Part shown: in pieces, positions 29,364 to 38,811 of the stretch
Position numbering within the stretch: position 1 is the first letter of the stretch
Layout: the number at the start of each line of letters is the position of its first letter
Source: Nonomuraea lactucae
Lineage (GTDB): Bacteria > Actinomycetota > Actinomycetes > Streptosporangiales > Streptosporangiaceae
DNA: 58,693 nt
Reading direction: 5' to 3'
NCBI RefSeq assembly: GCF_003313395.1
Contig: NZ_QNFZ01000125.1
Coordinates: forward strand, 1 to 58,693
The notes under the pieces: model-generated
What the model saw: the letters and a program-made list of their open reading frames with translations, nothing else
Databases searched by the model: none
Told to the model about the DNA's origin: nothing
Translations under genes and position numbers: made by a program

Positions 29364-30881
29364 TCAGCCGACGTCGACCCAGTCGAGCGTGCGGGTGACG
29401 GCCTTCTTCCAGGCGGTGTAGCCGGTGTCGCGCTTGTCCTGCGCCCACTCCGGCTGCCAGCGTCGGTCCTCCTGCCAGTTCTGCTTGAGCTCGTCGGTGG
29501 ACTTCCAGAAGCCCACCGCCAGCCCGGCGGCGTAGGCCGCGCCCAGCGCGGTCGTCTCGGCCACCACCGGCTTGGAGACCGGCACGCCCAGGATGTCGGC
29601 CTGGATCTGCATGCACAGGTCGTTGGCGGTGACGCCGCCGTCCACTCGCAGCACGTCCAGGGCGACGCCGGAGTCCTGGCGCATCGCCTCGACCACGTCG
29701 CGGCTCTGGTAGCAGATCGCCTCCAGAGTGGCCCGTGCGATGTGGGCGTTGTTGTTGAACCGCGAGAGGCCGACGATCGCGCCGCGGGCGTCGGAGCGCC
29801 AGTACGGGGCGAACAGCCCGGAGAAGGCGGGCACGAAGAACACGCCGCCGTTGTCCTCGACCTGCCGGGCCAGCGACTCGCTCTGCTCGGCCCCGGAGAT
29901 GATGCCGAGCTGGTCGCGCAGCCACTGCACGGCCGAGCCGGTCACCGCGATGGAGCCCTCCAGCGCGTACACCGGAGCCTCGTCGCCGAACTGGTAACAC
30001 ACCGTGGTGAGCAGCCCGTGCTTGGAGCGCACCGGGGTGGTGCCGGTGTTGAGCAGCAGGAAGTTGCCGGTGCCGTAGGTGTTCTTGGCCTCGCCGACGC
30101 CGAAGCAGACCTGCCCGACGGTGGCGGCCTGCTGGTCACCCAGGACGCCGCCCAGGATGACCTCGCCGCCCAGCGGGCCGTCGGCACGGGTGCGCCCGAA
30201 CCCCTCGGGGTGGGACGACGGCACGATGGTGGGCAGCATAGCCCGCGGGATGCCGAAGAACGACAGCAGCTCGTCGTCCCAGTCGAGGGTCTCGAGGTCC
30301 ATGAGCATGGTGCGGCTGGCGTTGGTCGGGTCGGTGACGTGCAGGCCGCCGTCGACGCCGCCGGTGAGGTTCCACAGCAGCCACGAGTCGGTGGTGCCGA
30401 AGATGGCCTCGCCGGCCTCGGCCGCCTCGCGCACTCCCTCGACGTTCTCCAGAATCCACTGGATCTTCCCGCCGGAGAAGTACGTCGCCGGGGGCAGGCC
30501 CGCCTTGCGGCGGATGACGTCGCCCTTGCCCTCGCGCTCCAGCGCGGAGGCGATGCGGTCCGTGCGCGTGTCCTGCCAGACGATGGCGTTGTAGTACGGA
30601 CGGCCGGTGGTGCGGTTCCACACCACGGACGTCTCGCGCTGGTTGGTGATGCCCAGCGCGGCCAGATCGGAGGCCGTGAGGTTGGCCTTGTTCAGCGTGG
30701 TCTGGATCACCGCCCGGGTGCGCTCCCAGATCTCGGTGGGGTTGTGCTCCACCCAACCGGCCCGGGGCATGATCTGCTCGTGCTCGAGCTGGTGACGGGC
30801 GATCTCGTTCCCGCCGTGATCGAAGATCATGAAGCGGGTGCTCGTGGTTCCCTGGTCGACGGCTCCGACGAAGTCCGGCAT
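29364..30881 (-). CDS. glpK: Glycerol kinase, copy 1
   Basis: 505 residues. It phosphorylates glycerol to sn-glycerol 3-phosphate. The FGGY phosphate-1 motif [16 protein letters not shown] is at the N-terminus; [11 protein letters not shown], the catalytic region [18 protein letters not shown] and the C-terminal FGGY signature [19 protein letters not shown] are intact. ATG 30881 has GAGGAGG 10 bp upstream. It lies 34 bp after glpF and is very likely cotranscribed with it. Confidence 0.94.
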   Translation of the reverse strand: MPDFVGAVDQGTTSTRFMIFDHGGNEIARHQLEHEQIMPRAGWVEHNPTEIWERTRAVIQTTLNKANLTASDLAALGITNQRETSVVWNRTTGRPYYNAIVWQDTRTDRIASALEREGKGDVIRRKAGLPPATYFSGGKIQWILENVEGVREAAEAGEAIFGTTDSWLLWNLTGGVDGGLHVTDPTNASRTMLMDLETLDWDDELLSFFGIPRAMLPTIVPSSHPEGFGRTRADGPLGGEVILGGVLGDQQAATVGQVCFGVGEAKNTYGTGNFLLLNTGTTPVRSKHGLLTTVCYQFGDEAPVYALEGSIAVTGSAVQWLRDQLGIISGAEQSESLARQVEDNGGVFFVPAFSGLFAPYWRSDARGAIVGLSRFNNNAHIARATLEAICYQSRDVVEAMRQDSGVALDVLRVDGGVTANDLCMQIQADILGVPVSKPVVAETTALGAAYAAGLAVGFWKSTDELKQNWQEDRRWQPEWAQDKRDTGYTAWKKAVTRTLDWVDVG

Positions 30882-30915
30882 GGAATCGTTCCTCCTCAAG
30901 GCGAGATGGGATTGG

Positions 30916-31743
30916 TCAGACGGTCTCAAGGGAGGCCTTGTCCGGAACGGTGCCGGGCTCGGGCTCCTCCTCGGGGGGCAGAAAGCGCCCCACGAGCACC
31001 TGGTACAGGGCAGCGCCGATCAGGCCGCCGATGATGGGGCCGACGATCGGAACCCAGAAGTAGAGCTGGCCGTACTGATCTTGCCAGGCAGTTTCGTAGC
31101 CGGTGAGGAACGACGCCAGTCGGGGCCCGAAGTCGCGGGCGGGGTTGATGGCGTAGCCGGCGTTGGTGCCCCACGCGAAGCCGATCGCCACGACGAGCAG
31201 GCCGACGACGACGGGGGCGAGGTTGGCGGCCGGCGCCGAGTTGCGCAGGTCGGTGATGGCGATGACGAGGAACAGCAGGATCGCGGTGCCGATCACCTGG
31301 TCGCGGAAGGCGCCCCAGGTGTCGATCGGGAGCGTGCCGTTGCCCGGCAGCGTGGAGAAGACGCCCTGGGTCTTGATGGTGAAGCCCGGGTCGGCCTTGG
31401 CCAGGACCTCGGCGTAGTTGAAGCGGACGATGAGCGCCGCCAGGAACGCGCCCGCGGTCTGCGCCAGCGTGTAGGGCAGGACCTTGCGCCAGGAGAAGCC
31501 CTTGAACGCGGCCAGGGCGATGGTGACGGCGGGGTTGAGATGGGCGCCGCTGATGCGGGCGGCTACGTAGACACCCAGGGTCACACCGATGCCCCAGGCC
31601 CACGCGATGCTGTCGTACTCCCCGATGCCCGCCGCGACGACCTGGGCCACCACACCGACCCCGAACAAGATCAGGATCAGGGTGCCCGCGAACTCGGCGG
31701 CCATCTCGCCGAGCAGCCCTCGGGCTTTCAGTCGTTCTGTCAT
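30916..31743 (-). CDS. glpF: Glycerol uptake facilitator (aquaglyceroporin)
   Basis: 275 residues with six membrane helices plus two half-helices ending in the NPA motifs [10 protein letters not shown] and [12 protein letters not shown]; the Asp after the second NPAR is the residue typical of glycerol-conducting rather than water-only channels. The C-terminal tail is acidic. GAGGAGG directly precedes the ATG. It is the first gene of the leftward glycerol operon, divergent from the IclR regulator across 279 bp containing two identical-core palindromes. Confidence 0.93.
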   Translation of the reverse strand: MTERLKARGLLGEMAAEFAGTLILILFGVGVVAQVVAAGIGEYDSIAWAWGIGVTLGVYVAARISGAHLNPAVTIALAAFKGFSWRKVLPYTLAQTAGAFLAALIVRFNYAEVLAKADPGFTIKTQGVFSTLPGNGTLPIDTWGAFRDQVIGTAILLFLVIAITDLRNSAPAANLAPVVVGLLVVAIGFAWGTNAGYAINPARDFGPRLASFLTGYETAWQDQYGQLYFWVPIVGPIIGGLIGAALYQVLVGRFLPPEEEPEPGTVPDKASLETV

Positions 31744-31864
31744 GACTCCTCCTCACACTGCCTCGGAACGGGCGTTGCCGCAGGCAGGACGTGGGTGAGG
31801 CGCACCTGCCTCACAGTTGAATGGAAGCTAGGTGAGGAAAACCACAGGGTCAACGGCAGGGTGC

Positions 31865-31875
31865 CGACAATGTCG
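31865..31875. promoter_or_regulatory. Candidate glycerol-regulator operator 1
   Basis: CGACAATGTCG is a perfect 5-1-5 palindrome followed by AACA. With its flanks it matches the second site at 13 of 14 positions (GACAATGTCGAACA versus GACATTGTCGAACA). It lies about 120 bp upstream of glpF. Confidence 0.65.
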
Positions 31876-31981
31876 AACACTAGTCAGCTATGCCATGCCG
31901 GTTTATCGTCGAGAACCTATGACACGCACCACATACAGTCCCGTATGTAGCGGGATGGGTAGATCTTCACTTTCACCCCGC

Positions 31982-31992
31982 CGACATTGTCG
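31982..31992. promoter_or_regulatory. Candidate glycerol-regulator operator 2
   Basis: CGACATTGTCG, also followed by AACA, lies 30 bp before the GTG of the IclR-type gene, well placed for autoregulation. It is the same motif and same orientation as site 1, with 117 bp between the two sites. Confidence 0.65.
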
Positions 31993-32022
31993 AACAGTCG
32001 TCGTAGAGCTACTCTCGGTGCT

Positions 32023-32790
32023 GTGCCCGGTCCAGTGCAGTCCATTCAGAGAGGTGCGGCGATCCTGCGCCTCCTCGCCCGCAGTTCGGGCAGGCTCGGC
32101 GTGGGAGAGATCGCCACCTCGCTCGGTCTGCCCCGCGGCACGGCACACGGACTGCTGCGCACCCTGCAACTGGTCGGCTTCGTGGAGCAGGACGACGCGA
32201 CGGGCAAATACCAGCTCGGAGCGACCCTACTCCACCTCGGCACGAGCTACCTGGACGTCAACGAGCTCCGCTCACGCGCCATCAACTGGGCGGACGCGCT
32301 GGCGGCGCGGAGCGGCGAATCCGTCAAGATCGGCACCGTCCTCGACGGCCAGGTCCTCGTGGTGCACCACGTGTTCCGTCCCGACGACACGTTGCAGACG
32401 CTCGACGTCGGCTCGCTGATGCCGATGCACGCCACCGCGCTGGGCAAGGTGCTGCTGGCCTTCGACGCCGGGGCGAGCGCCGCACTCGGCAACGGCCCCC
32501 TGGACGCCTACACCCGCCGGACGATCGTCGCCACCAGGGAGCTCGCCCGGGCCCTCGCGAGCATCCGGGAGGTCGGCTGGGCCGCCCAGGTGGAGGAGAT
32601 GACCGTGGGAGAGGCCGGCATCGCCGCTCCCATCCGCGGCCACGGTGGCCTGGTCGTCGGCGCCATGGGCGTCTCCGGAGCCGTCGAGCGGATCTGCGAC
32701 GCCAGAGGCCAGCCCAACACCGCCCTGGTGACGTTCGTACGCGATGCCGCGCGCGCGGTCTCCCGGGACCTCGGTGCCTCCCGCTGGTAA
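32023..32790 (+). CDS. IclR-family regulator, GylR-like
   Basis: 255 residues from GTG 32023, which gives the usual IclR N-terminus [16 protein letters not shown]. The winged HTH is [24 protein letters not shown] (about 28-52), followed by the effector-binding IclR domain with [18 protein letters not shown]. In Streptomyces the IclR protein GylR controls the glycerol operon; here the gene is divergent from glpF-glpK and is followed 31 bp later by a second glycerol kinase, so glycerol or glycerol 3-phosphate is the probable effector. Repression through the two palindromes is inferred. Confidence 0.88.
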   Translation: MPGPVQSIQRGAAILRLLARSSGRLGVGEIATSLGLPRGTAHGLLRTLQLVGFVEQDDATGKYQLGATLLHLGTSYLDVNELRSRAINWADALAARSGESVKIGTVLDGQVLVVHHVFRPDDTLQTLDVGSLMPMHATALGKVLLAFDAGASAALGNGPLDAYTRRTIVATRELARALASIREVGWAAQVEEMTVGEAGIAAPIRGHGGLVVGAMGVSGAVERICDARGQPNTALVTFVRDAARAVSRDLGASRW

Positions 32791-32821
32791 AACCATTCCA
32801 AAACTTACCGAGGTAAACGAC

Positions 32822-34330
32822 ATGGTCATGCGCTATGTGATGTCCATAGACCAAGGTACGACGTCGACGCGGTGCATCATCTTCGACCAGCAGGGCCGCC
32901 TGGTGTCGGTGACGCAGCGCGAGCACCGCCAGCACTTCCCCCGCCCGGGATGGGTGGAGCACGACGCCGTCGAGATCTGGCGCAACCTGGAGCGCATCGC
33001 CCCTCAGGCCATCAAGCAGGCGGGCATCGGCCTGGACCAGATCACGGCGATCGGCATCGCGAACCAGCGGGAGACCACCCTCCTGTGGGACCGGCGCACC
33101 GGCGTGCCCCTCCGCCGCGCCATCGTGTGGCAGGACACGCGGACGACCTCCCTGGTCGACGACCTCGCCGCCCGGCCCGAGTCGTCGATGGTGCAGAAGC
33201 GCTCCGGGCTGCCGCTCGCCACCTACTTCTCCGCGCCGCGCATCCGCTGGCTGCTGGACAACACCCCCGGGCTGCGCGAACGCGCCGAGCGGGGCGAGGT
33301 GCTGTTCGGCACGATGGAGAGCTGGCTCATCTGGAACCTCACCGGCGGCCCGAACGGCGGCCTGCACCTCACCGACGTCACCAACGCCAGCCGCACACTG
33401 CTGATGGACCTGGCCACGCTGGAGTGGGACGCCGACCTGCTCGACTTCTTCGGCGTGCCCCGCGCCATGCTGCCGCAGATCCGGCCGTCGACCGAGACGT
33501 ACGGGGTGGCGAGCCGCGTGCTCCCCGGTGTCCGCATCGGCGCCGCCCTGGGCGACCAGCAGGCGGCGCTGTTCGGCCAGACCTGCTTCGCGCCGGGCGA
33601 GGCCAAGTGCACGTACGGCACCGGCAGCTTCCTGCTGCTCAACACCGGAAACGAGCCCGTCCGCTCGTCCCACGGGCTGCTCACGACCGTCGGCTACCAG
33701 GTCGGCGACCAGCCCGCGATGTACGCGCTCGAAGGGCCGATCGCCGTCACCGGAGCGCTGGTGCAGTGGTTCCGCGACGGGCTCGGCCTGATCAACAGCG
33801 CTCCGGAGATCGAGACGCTGGCCCGTACCGTCGAGGACAACGGCGGCTGCTACATCGTCCCCGCGTTCGCCGGGCTGTTCGCCCCGCACTGGCGCAGCGA
33901 GGCCCGCGGCGTGATCGTCGGCCTGACCTCGTACATCACCAAGGGCCACCTCGCCAGGGCGGTGCTGGAGGCCACCGCCTGGCAGACCCGCCAGGTCGTC
34001 GACGCCATGAACGCCGACTCCGGGCTCGCCATGCGCACGCTCAAGGTGGACGGCGGGATGACCGCCGACAACCTCCTCATGCAGAACATCGCCGACGTCC
34101 TGGACGTGCCGGTGGTGCGCCCGATGGTGGCCGAGACCGTGTCCCTCGGGGCCGCGTACGCCGCCGGCCTGGCCGTCGGCTACTGGCCCGACCTGGAGGG
34201 GCTGCGCCGCAACTGGCACCGCGCCGCCCAGTGGCTGCCCAACATGGACCCCGAGCGGCGCGAGGCGGAGTACGACAACTGGTGCCGGGCGGTGGAGCGG
34301 AGCTTCGGCTGGATGAAGCCTCGCGACTGA
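32822..34330 (+). CDS. glpK: Glycerol kinase, copy 2
   Basis: 502 residues. A full-length paralogue of the kinase at 29364-30881 with all FGGY landmarks: [49 protein letters not shown], and [19 protein letters not shown]. The divergence between the copies is scattered, not a recent duplication. ATG 32822 follows GAGGT; ATG 32828 is an alternative. It lies 31 bp downstream of the IclR gene and is probably cotranscribed with it, so it would be under autoregulation. Confidence 0.92.
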   Translation: MVMRYVMSIDQGTTSTRCIIFDQQGRLVSVTQREHRQHFPRPGWVEHDAVEIWRNLERIAPQAIKQAGIGLDQITAIGIANQRETTLLWDRRTGVPLRRAIVWQDTRTTSLVDDLAARPESSMVQKRSGLPLATYFSAPRIRWLLDNTPGLRERAERGEVLFGTMESWLIWNLTGGPNGGLHLTDVTNASRTLLMDLATLEWDADLLDFFGVPRAMLPQIRPSTETYGVASRVLPGVRIGAALGDQQAALFGQTCFAPGEAKCTYGTGSFLLLNTGNEPVRSSHGLLTTVGYQVGDQPAMYALEGPIAVTGALVQWFRDGLGLINSAPEIETLARTVEDNGGCYIVPAFAGLFAPHWRSEARGVIVGLTSYITKGHLARAVLEATAWQTRQVVDAMNADSGLAMRTLKVDGGMTADNLLMQNIADVLDVPVVRPMVAETVSLGAAYAAGLAVGYWPDLEGLRRNWHRAAQWLPNMDPERREAEYDNWCRAVERSFGWMKPRD

Positions 34331-34357
34331 CCCGTCACCCCCGTATACGCTCGGATC

Positions 34358-34951
34358 ATGTCCGACCTCCCCGATCGCGATCCGCGCCAGATCCGCGTGT
34401 CCGACCACGATCGAGACCGCACCCTCGACACCCTCCGCTCGGCCGCCGAAGAGGGCCGGCTGCCGATGGAGGAGTTCCACGAGCGCCTCGACCTCCTCTA
34501 CTCCGCCAGGACCTACGCCGACCTGGAGACGATCACCCGCGACCTCCCCGACAGACGGCCCCAGGCCGCGCCCGGCCCCTCCACCGGGCGGGCGAGCGGG
34601 TTCGCGCTGGGGTTCCTGGGAGGCTTCAGCCGGGCCGGACGCTGGCGGGCGGCGCGAGACTTCACCTCCGTGACCGTGTGGGGCGGAGGCACGATCGACC
34701 TGCGCGAGGCGATCCTCGACGGCAACGAGATCCGGATCAGGGCCATCGCGGTGATGGGCGGCGTGGGCGTCATCGTCCCCGAGGACGCCGACGTCGAGGT
34801 CTCCGGCATCGGGATCATGGGCGGCTTCGACCACAGCGCCACCGGGCCTGGCCGGGCCGGCGGCCCAAGGATCGTGATCACCGGCTTCGCGCTGTGGGGA
34901 GGGGTCGGCACCAGGCGCAAGAAGCGCAAGACCCCGAAGGCCACGGGCTGA
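34358..34951 (+). CDS. DUF1707 protein with LiaF-like C-terminal domain
   Basis: 197 residues. The N-terminal DUF1707/SHOCT-like domain has IRVSDHDRDRTLDTLRSAAEEGRLP and EEFHERLDLLYSARTYADLE (about 11-60). A linker leads to a short beta-helix-like region (VTVWGGGTIDLREAIL, IAVMGGVGVIVPED, GIGIMGGFDHSA) resembling the C-terminal part of cell-wall-stress LiaF-type proteins. No membrane helix is evident. The C-terminus is lysine/arginine-rich. It converges on gvpK with a 7-bp gap. Role unknown. Confidence 0.82.
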   Translation: MSDLPDRDPRQIRVSDHDRDRTLDTLRSAAEEGRLPMEEFHERLDLLYSARTYADLETITRDLPDRRPQAAPGPSTGRASGFALGFLGGFSRAGRWRAARDFTSVTVWGGGTIDLREAILDGNEIRIRAIAVMGGVGVIVPEDADVEVSGIGIMGGFDHSATGPGRAGGPRIVITGFALWGGVGTRRKKRKTPKATG

Positions 34952-34958
34952 GCCGGTC

Positions 34959-35291
34959 TCAGTCTTCGGGGAGGAGTGTCCCGAGCGGCCCCAGGTCGAG
35001 GTTGAGGTCGGCCGGGGTCAGGTCGAAACGCTCGCAGAGCTCGTTCATGGCCTCCTCCAGCCGCATCAGGGTCAGGCCGAGCGTCTCGATCTGCTCCTCC
35101 GACAGGTCGCCCTGCTCCATCCGGCGTATCGACTGGCGCTCCACCAGCTGGCGTACGAGCTCGACCAGCGTGAGCACGAGGCGGGACAGGTCGCGCTCCA
35201 CCGCCTCCGGGTCGGTCTCGATGCGCATCCGTGGCCGGCGCGCCTGCCGCCGCGCCGGGTCCTCCCCCTTGCCGGGACTAGCCGTGCTCAT
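34959..35291 (-). CDS. gvpK: Gas vesicle protein GvpK
   Basis: 110 residues from ATG 35291 (GGGAGG upstream), overlapping the previous gene by 14 bp. The family core is RIETDPEAVERDLSRLVLTLVELVRQLVE (about 23-51) and the LEEAMNELCERF helix. GvpK is a minor protein needed for vesicle assembly. Last gene of the ten-gene operon. Confidence 0.9.
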   Translation of the reverse strand: MSTASPGKGEDPARRQARRPRMRIETDPEAVERDLSRLVLTLVELVRQLVERQSIRRMEQGDLSEEQIETLGLTLMRLEEAMNELCERFDLTPADLNLDLGPLGTLLPED

Positions 35292-35553
35292 CCGGCCTCC
35301 CGCCCTCACCCGGCATGTCGTACGCATCCGGCCCGTCGTAGTCGTCCGGCGTACTGGACTCCCGGATCGACGTGATCAGCGCGCGGATGGAGATGCGGAC
35401 CAGGTCAATGTCCGCGATGGACAGGACCAGGTCCCCGCTCAGGACCACGCCGCCCGCCAGCAGCCGGTCGAGCAGGTCGACGAGCGCCACCCGCTCCGAC
35501 GGGAGCCGGCCCTCGGCGGCCAGGACCGCGCCGCGCGTCTCCTCGAACGTCAA
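35278..35553 (-). CDS. gvpS: GvpA-family minor gas vesicle protein (GvpS/GvpJ type)
   Basis: 91 residues. The start is TTG 35553: GGGAGG lies 6 bp upstream and the TTGA overlaps the stop of gvpL by 4 bp. The GvpA-like core is LVDLLDRLLAGGVVLSGDLV followed by LSIADIDLVRISIRALI, with a short acidic tail. The position between gvpL and gvpK matches GvpS in Streptomyces clusters. Confidence 0.85.
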   Translation of the reverse strand: MTFEETRGAVLAAEGRLPSERVALVDLLDRLLAGGVVLSGDLVLSIADIDLVRISIRALITSIRESSTPDDYDGPDAYDMPGEGGRPDEHG

Positions 35554-36332
35554 GGCGCGCCTCCCTCGTCCAGGACGGCGAACGAGTAGGGCGCCCACGG
35601 CCCGGTGAGCTCCACCTCCCCACCCTGGGCGCGCAGCTCCTCCAACGCGCGGGCGAACTCGGGAGCGCGGTCACGGTCGACGAGGTAGGCGCCGTTCAGC
35701 ACCATCCAGTCCTCGCGCCCGGACAGCTGCGGATCCTGGGCCCGGTGGCGCATGCTCGCGACCGCGATGGACCTCAGCACGTCGTGCACGTGCTCGGCGC
35801 GGGCGGTGGCCAGCCGCCACGCCTCCTCGCGGGTGCGCATGCTCGCCTGGCGCCGCTTGAGGTAGGCCGTCCCCGGACTGGCCGCCGCTTCGCCGCCCTG
35901 CCCCGCGCCCTCCGCCACACCCTGTTCGGCGGGTCCCGCGTACACCTTCACGCCCCACTCCTCGCGGCCCGCGACGCGGGAGAGCGCCTGGTCGAAGTCG
36001 TCGCGCCGCTCGTCCAGCAGGCTCCGGACCTGCGCGTCGGCGCTGTAGACCGTCACCAGGCGGACCGGGACGGTCGGCGCCCCCCTCGCCACCGCCTCCA
36101 CCACGTGATGATGGGCGCGGGCGGTCGCGTCGAGCCAGTCGAGGTCCTCCATGGACCGCCGCAGCGGCTCCTCGCCGAACCGGTCGAGCGGCACGGTGCT
36201 CACGTACGCGGCCAGGCCCGCGGCGGTGATCACCCGCACCGGCGATCCCGCCACGCCGGCCAGACCCTCCGGCATCGCGGCGCCGACGTCGCGGGCGACC
36301 GCGTAGAGGTACGTGCCCGTGTCACCGGTCAT
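35550..36332 (-). CDS. gvpL: Gas vesicle protein GvpL/GvpF family
   Basis: 260 residues. The GvpL/F signature regions are TYLYAVARDV at the N-terminus, the middle VPVRLVTVYSADAQVRSLLDE, and the C-terminal LTGPWAPYSFAVL. These are accessory proteins located at the growing vesicle. A Gly/Ala-rich insertion (about residues 135-155) is not typical of the core. It overlaps the gvpJ stop by 11 bp. Confidence 0.9.
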   Translation of the reverse strand: MTGDTGTYLYAVARDVGAAMPEGLAGVAGSPVRVITAAGLAAYVSTVPLDRFGEEPLRRSMEDLDWLDATARAHHHVVEAVARGAPTVPVRLVTVYSADAQVRSLLDERRDDFDQALSRVAGREEWGVKVYAGPAEQGVAEGAGQGGEAAASPGTAYLKRRQASMRTREEAWRLATARAEHVHDVLRSIAVASMRHRAQDPQLSGREDWMVLNGAYLVDRDRAPEFARALEELRAQGGEVELTGPWAPYSFAVLDEGGAP

Positions 36333-36789
36333 GCCGCCTCCTTCGCGGCCGTCCCTCCTCTGGAGGCTCCACCTCCTGCTCGGGGGGCTCCACCTCCTGC
36401 CGTCTTCTTCGCGGCGGCCGCTCCTCCACCGGTTCCACCTCTCCCTCGATGGAACGGCGCGGCGGCCCCTCCTCCAGCTCGGCGAGCCGGTTGCGCAGCC
36501 GGCGGTTCTCCTCGACGAGGTGACGGTCGCGTCCGCTGAGCCACGGATCGTGCTCCCACCAGTCGATGCCCATCTCCTTGGCCGTGTCCACCGAGGCGAT
36601 GATGAGGCGCAGCTTGATCGTCAGCAGCTCGATGTCGAGGAGGTTGACGCGGATGTCTCCCGCGATGATCACGCCCCGGTCGAGCACCCGCTCGAGGATG
36701 TCGCCCAGGTTCGCCGGCTCGCGCCCCCCGGCCGCCGTCGACGGATAGGCCTGGCGTCCGACGGCCCGCTGGCCCATCGGCTCCATCAT
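36322..36789 (-). CDS. gvpJ: GvpJ, GvpA-family protein with charged tail
   Basis: 155 residues. The GvpA-type core (NLGDILERVLDRGVIIAGDI, VNLLDIELLTIKLRLIIASVDTAKEMG) spans about residues 26-72. It is followed by a coiled-coil-like VEENRRLRNRLAELEE and then a highly charged tail with repeated EVEPPE/RRRR blocks. ATG 36789 overlaps the gvpO stop by 4 bp. Confidence 0.9.
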   Translation of the reverse strand: MMEPMGQRAVGRQAYPSTAAGGREPANLGDILERVLDRGVIIAGDIRVNLLDIELLTIKLRLIIASVDTAKEMGIDWWEHDPWLSGRDRHLVEENRRLRNRLAELEEGPPRRSIEGEVEPVEERPPRRRRQEVEPPEQEVEPPEEGRPRRRRHDR

Positions 36790-37229
36790 TGCGACGCCTC
36801 ACCCAGGTCGCCGCTGCCGCGCCGGTAGCGCCTCAGCCTCCGGTACGACACCAGGTCGCCCTCCTCGTCCAGCTCGATCTCGTAGAGCGCCAGGATGTCA
36901 CCGGCGGACGGGATACGACGGTCTTCCACCACCTCCACGCCCACCTGCCAGCCGTCTTCTTCCGGCTTCACCAGCGTGACGCCCTCCACCTCGCGGCCGG
37001 TCAGCTGCGCGATGAGACGCAGCCCGATCTGGCCCGCCGTCGTGGCGGACAGGTCCCCGGAGCCGCGCCTCGGCCGTCCGCGCTCCGGCTGATCCTCGAC
37101 CGGCTCCTCCTCGGGTTCCTCGTCGTCGGCCTCCTCGAACTCCTCATCCTCCTCATCGACGGGCTCCTCGTCGTCGAGGTACACGTCGTCGGCCTCTCGC
37201 TCCTGGCGTGGCCTTCGCCTGGCAGGCAA
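36786..37229 (-). CDS. gvpO: Gas vesicle protein GvpO
   Basis: 147 residues. The first 60 residues are basic then extremely acidic (runs of Glu/Asp). The conserved GvpO domain follows: QIGLRLIAQLTGREVEGVT, DGWQVGVEVVEDRRIP and DILALYEIELDEEGDLVSY. GvpO is an actinobacterial/archaeal vesicle protein of unclear molecular role. It lies 4 bp after gvpG. Confidence 0.9.
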   Translation of the reverse strand: MPARRRPRQEREADDVYLDDEEPVDEEDEEFEEADDEEPEEEPVEDQPERGRPRRGSGDLSATTAGQIGLRLIAQLTGREVEGVTLVKPEEDGWQVGVEVVEDRRIPSAGDILALYEIELDEEGDLVSYRRLRRYRRGSGDLGEASQ

Positions 37230-37233
37230 GAGA

Positions 37234-37503
37234 TCACCTCCTCCCGGCTCCGCGTTCCGGTCCGGGCGGGTCGGGGTCCACAGGTTCGATGACCTTCTGG
37301 AGCACCTGCTCCATCTGCTCGGCGTGCTCCTCCTCGGAGATCACGCCCTCGTCCGCGGCCTCGTCTATCTCCTCCAGCTCGCGCCTGATCACCGCCGGGT
37401 CGCGCATCTCCGCCTCGACCTGCTCCTGGATCAGTTCGCCGAGCCGGATCACGCCTTGCACGGGCGCCAGCGGCCAGCCGAAGAGGAGGCTGATCAGGCC
37501 CAT
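37234..37503 (-). CDS. gvpG: Gas vesicle protein GvpG
   Basis: 89 residues from ATG 37503, whose A is the last base of the gvpF stop (TGATG). The family pattern is MGLISLLFGWPLAPVQGV, then a helical Glu-rich body (ELIQEQVEAEMRDP). GvpG is a minor assembly protein. A longer frame start at 37707 overlaps gvpF and is rejected. Confidence 0.9.
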   Translation of the reverse strand: MGLISLLFGWPLAPVQGVIRLGELIQEQVEAEMRDPAVIRRELEEIDEAADEGVISEEEHAEQMEQVLQKVIEPVDPDPPGPERGAGRR

Positions 37504-38369
37504 CAGGCCTGCCCCGCCGGTGCGGACACGATGAAGTCGTACGGCGCGAGCGGCCCGAGCAGGCGCAGGGTCATCCGCCTCTCCCACTGCCCGGCGATCT
37601 CCTCGACGGCCTCCTCCACCTCGCCCTTGCGTTCCTTGCGCACCAGAAGCGCCAGGTGGACGGAGTCCTGCTCGTGCGTCGGCTCCCGTACGGCGGTGAG
37701 CTCGCACAGCGGAGCGAGCCGCTCCAGCACGGTCTGCGTGTCCGCTTCGCGCTTGGCCGTGATGGCCTGGTTCACCAGCTCCCCGAGCCGGATGCGCGCG
37801 TCGCGGGTCGCGTCCTCGGGCTTGCCCTGGATCTCCTCACGCAGCCGGGCCGCCTCCGGCTGCTCGTCAAGCACCTCCTGGAGCACCGTCCGCTCCTCGT
37901 AACGGCCCTTCACCACGAACTCGGCGCGCCCCTCCAGCTCGCCGAGCGCGGTGCGGAACTGGTCGTGATAGGGCGACAGCAACTCCTCGACGACCTCGTC
38001 GGGACCGGTCATCACCGCGCCGAAGCGGATGGGCAGCACGGGCACCTCGGCGGCCGTGGCGTCCAGCAGTCGCTCGTGCGCCATCAGGTCGCCGGGCGTG
38101 CCCAGCGGTCGCTCGGCGGTGAGATCGCTCACCAGGGCGGCGATCTCGCCGTGCCTCAGGAGCGTCACCTCGGCGGGCGGGTCACCCACTCCCTGCGTGT
38201 CGTCGGCCACCTCGACGTCCGCCGGCACGATCCCGTACAGGTAGGTGCCGACCTTCCGCGCGCGGGAGGACTTCTTCTCCGCACCGCCGGACTTGGAGTT
38301 CTTGGAGTTCTTGGAGGTCTGGGAGGTCTGGGAGGCCTCGGACGTCTCGGCGGCGGCAGGCTCGGCCAT
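37503..38369 (-). CDS. gvpF: Gas vesicle protein GvpF
   Basis: 288 residues. The GvpF/L family domain begins at TYLYGIVPADVEV (about residue 42), with the conserved LPIRFGAVM region and ends LLGPLAPYDFIVSA. The first 38 residues are a Ser/Thr/Lys/Asn repeat-rich extension (SQTSQTSKNSKNSKS), absent from compact GvpF proteins. It starts one base after the gvpA stop. GvpF binds the structural protein during assembly. Confidence 0.9.
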   Translation of the reverse strand: MAEPAAAETSEASQTSQTSKNSKNSKSGGAEKKSSRARKVGTYLYGIVPADVEVADDTQGVGDPPAEVTLLRHGEIAALVSDLTAERPLGTPGDLMAHERLLDATAAEVPVLPIRFGAVMTGPDEVVEELLSPYHDQFRTALGELEGRAEFVVKGRYEERTVLQEVLDEQPEAARLREEIQGKPEDATRDARIRLGELVNQAITAKREADTQTVLERLAPLCELTAVREPTHEQDSVHLALLVRKERKGEVEEAVEEIAGQWERRMTLRLLGPLAPYDFIVSAPAGQA

Positions 38370-38370
38370 G

Positions 38371-38784
38371 TCAGTCCTCCCCTCTACGTCGTCCGCGGGC
38401 CGAGCCGCGCTTGGAGTCCTCGGACATATCGCCGACGAACTCCTGCAGCTTCTCCCCCGCCGCTTCCAGCACGCCCTGAGCAGCCCCCTTGGACTTGCCC
38501 GCGGCCCCGCTCTTCGTCACGTTCTCCATGATCTCGGGCAGCCCCTGCTGGTTGCCCGCCTCCGCCAGGTCCAGCCGGTTCACCGCCTCGGCGAAGCGCA
38601 GGTAGGTGTCGACGCTGGCCACGACGATGCGCGCGTCGATGGTCAACAGCTCGATCCCCACCAGCGAGACCCTCACGTAGGCGTCCACCACCAGCCCTTT
38701 GTCCAGGATGGTGTCGATCACATCCGCCAGGCCCGACGCGGAGGGGCGCTCGGCCACTCCGCCCGTCGCGGGCTGCACAGTCAT
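38371..38784 (-). CDS. gvpA: Gas vesicle structural protein GvpA/GvpJ type
   Basis: 137 residues. The core [44 protein letters not shown] (about 19-63) is the shell-forming GvpA domain. Unlike the about 70-residue cyanobacterial GvpA, it carries a 65-residue Lys/Gly/Glu tail ([23 protein letters not shown]), common in actinomycete copies. Best candidate for the main wall protein of this cluster. Confidence 0.9.
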   Translation of the reverse strand: MTVQPATGGVAERPSASGLADVIDTILDKGLVVDAYVRVSLVGIELLTIDARIVVASVDTYLRFAEAVNRLDLAEAGNQQGLPEIMENVTKSGAAGKSKGAAQGVLEAAGEKLQEFVGDMSEDSKRGSARGRRRGED

Positions 38785-38811
38785 ACGCTCGCTCCTCGAA
38801 TACCTTCGGCG

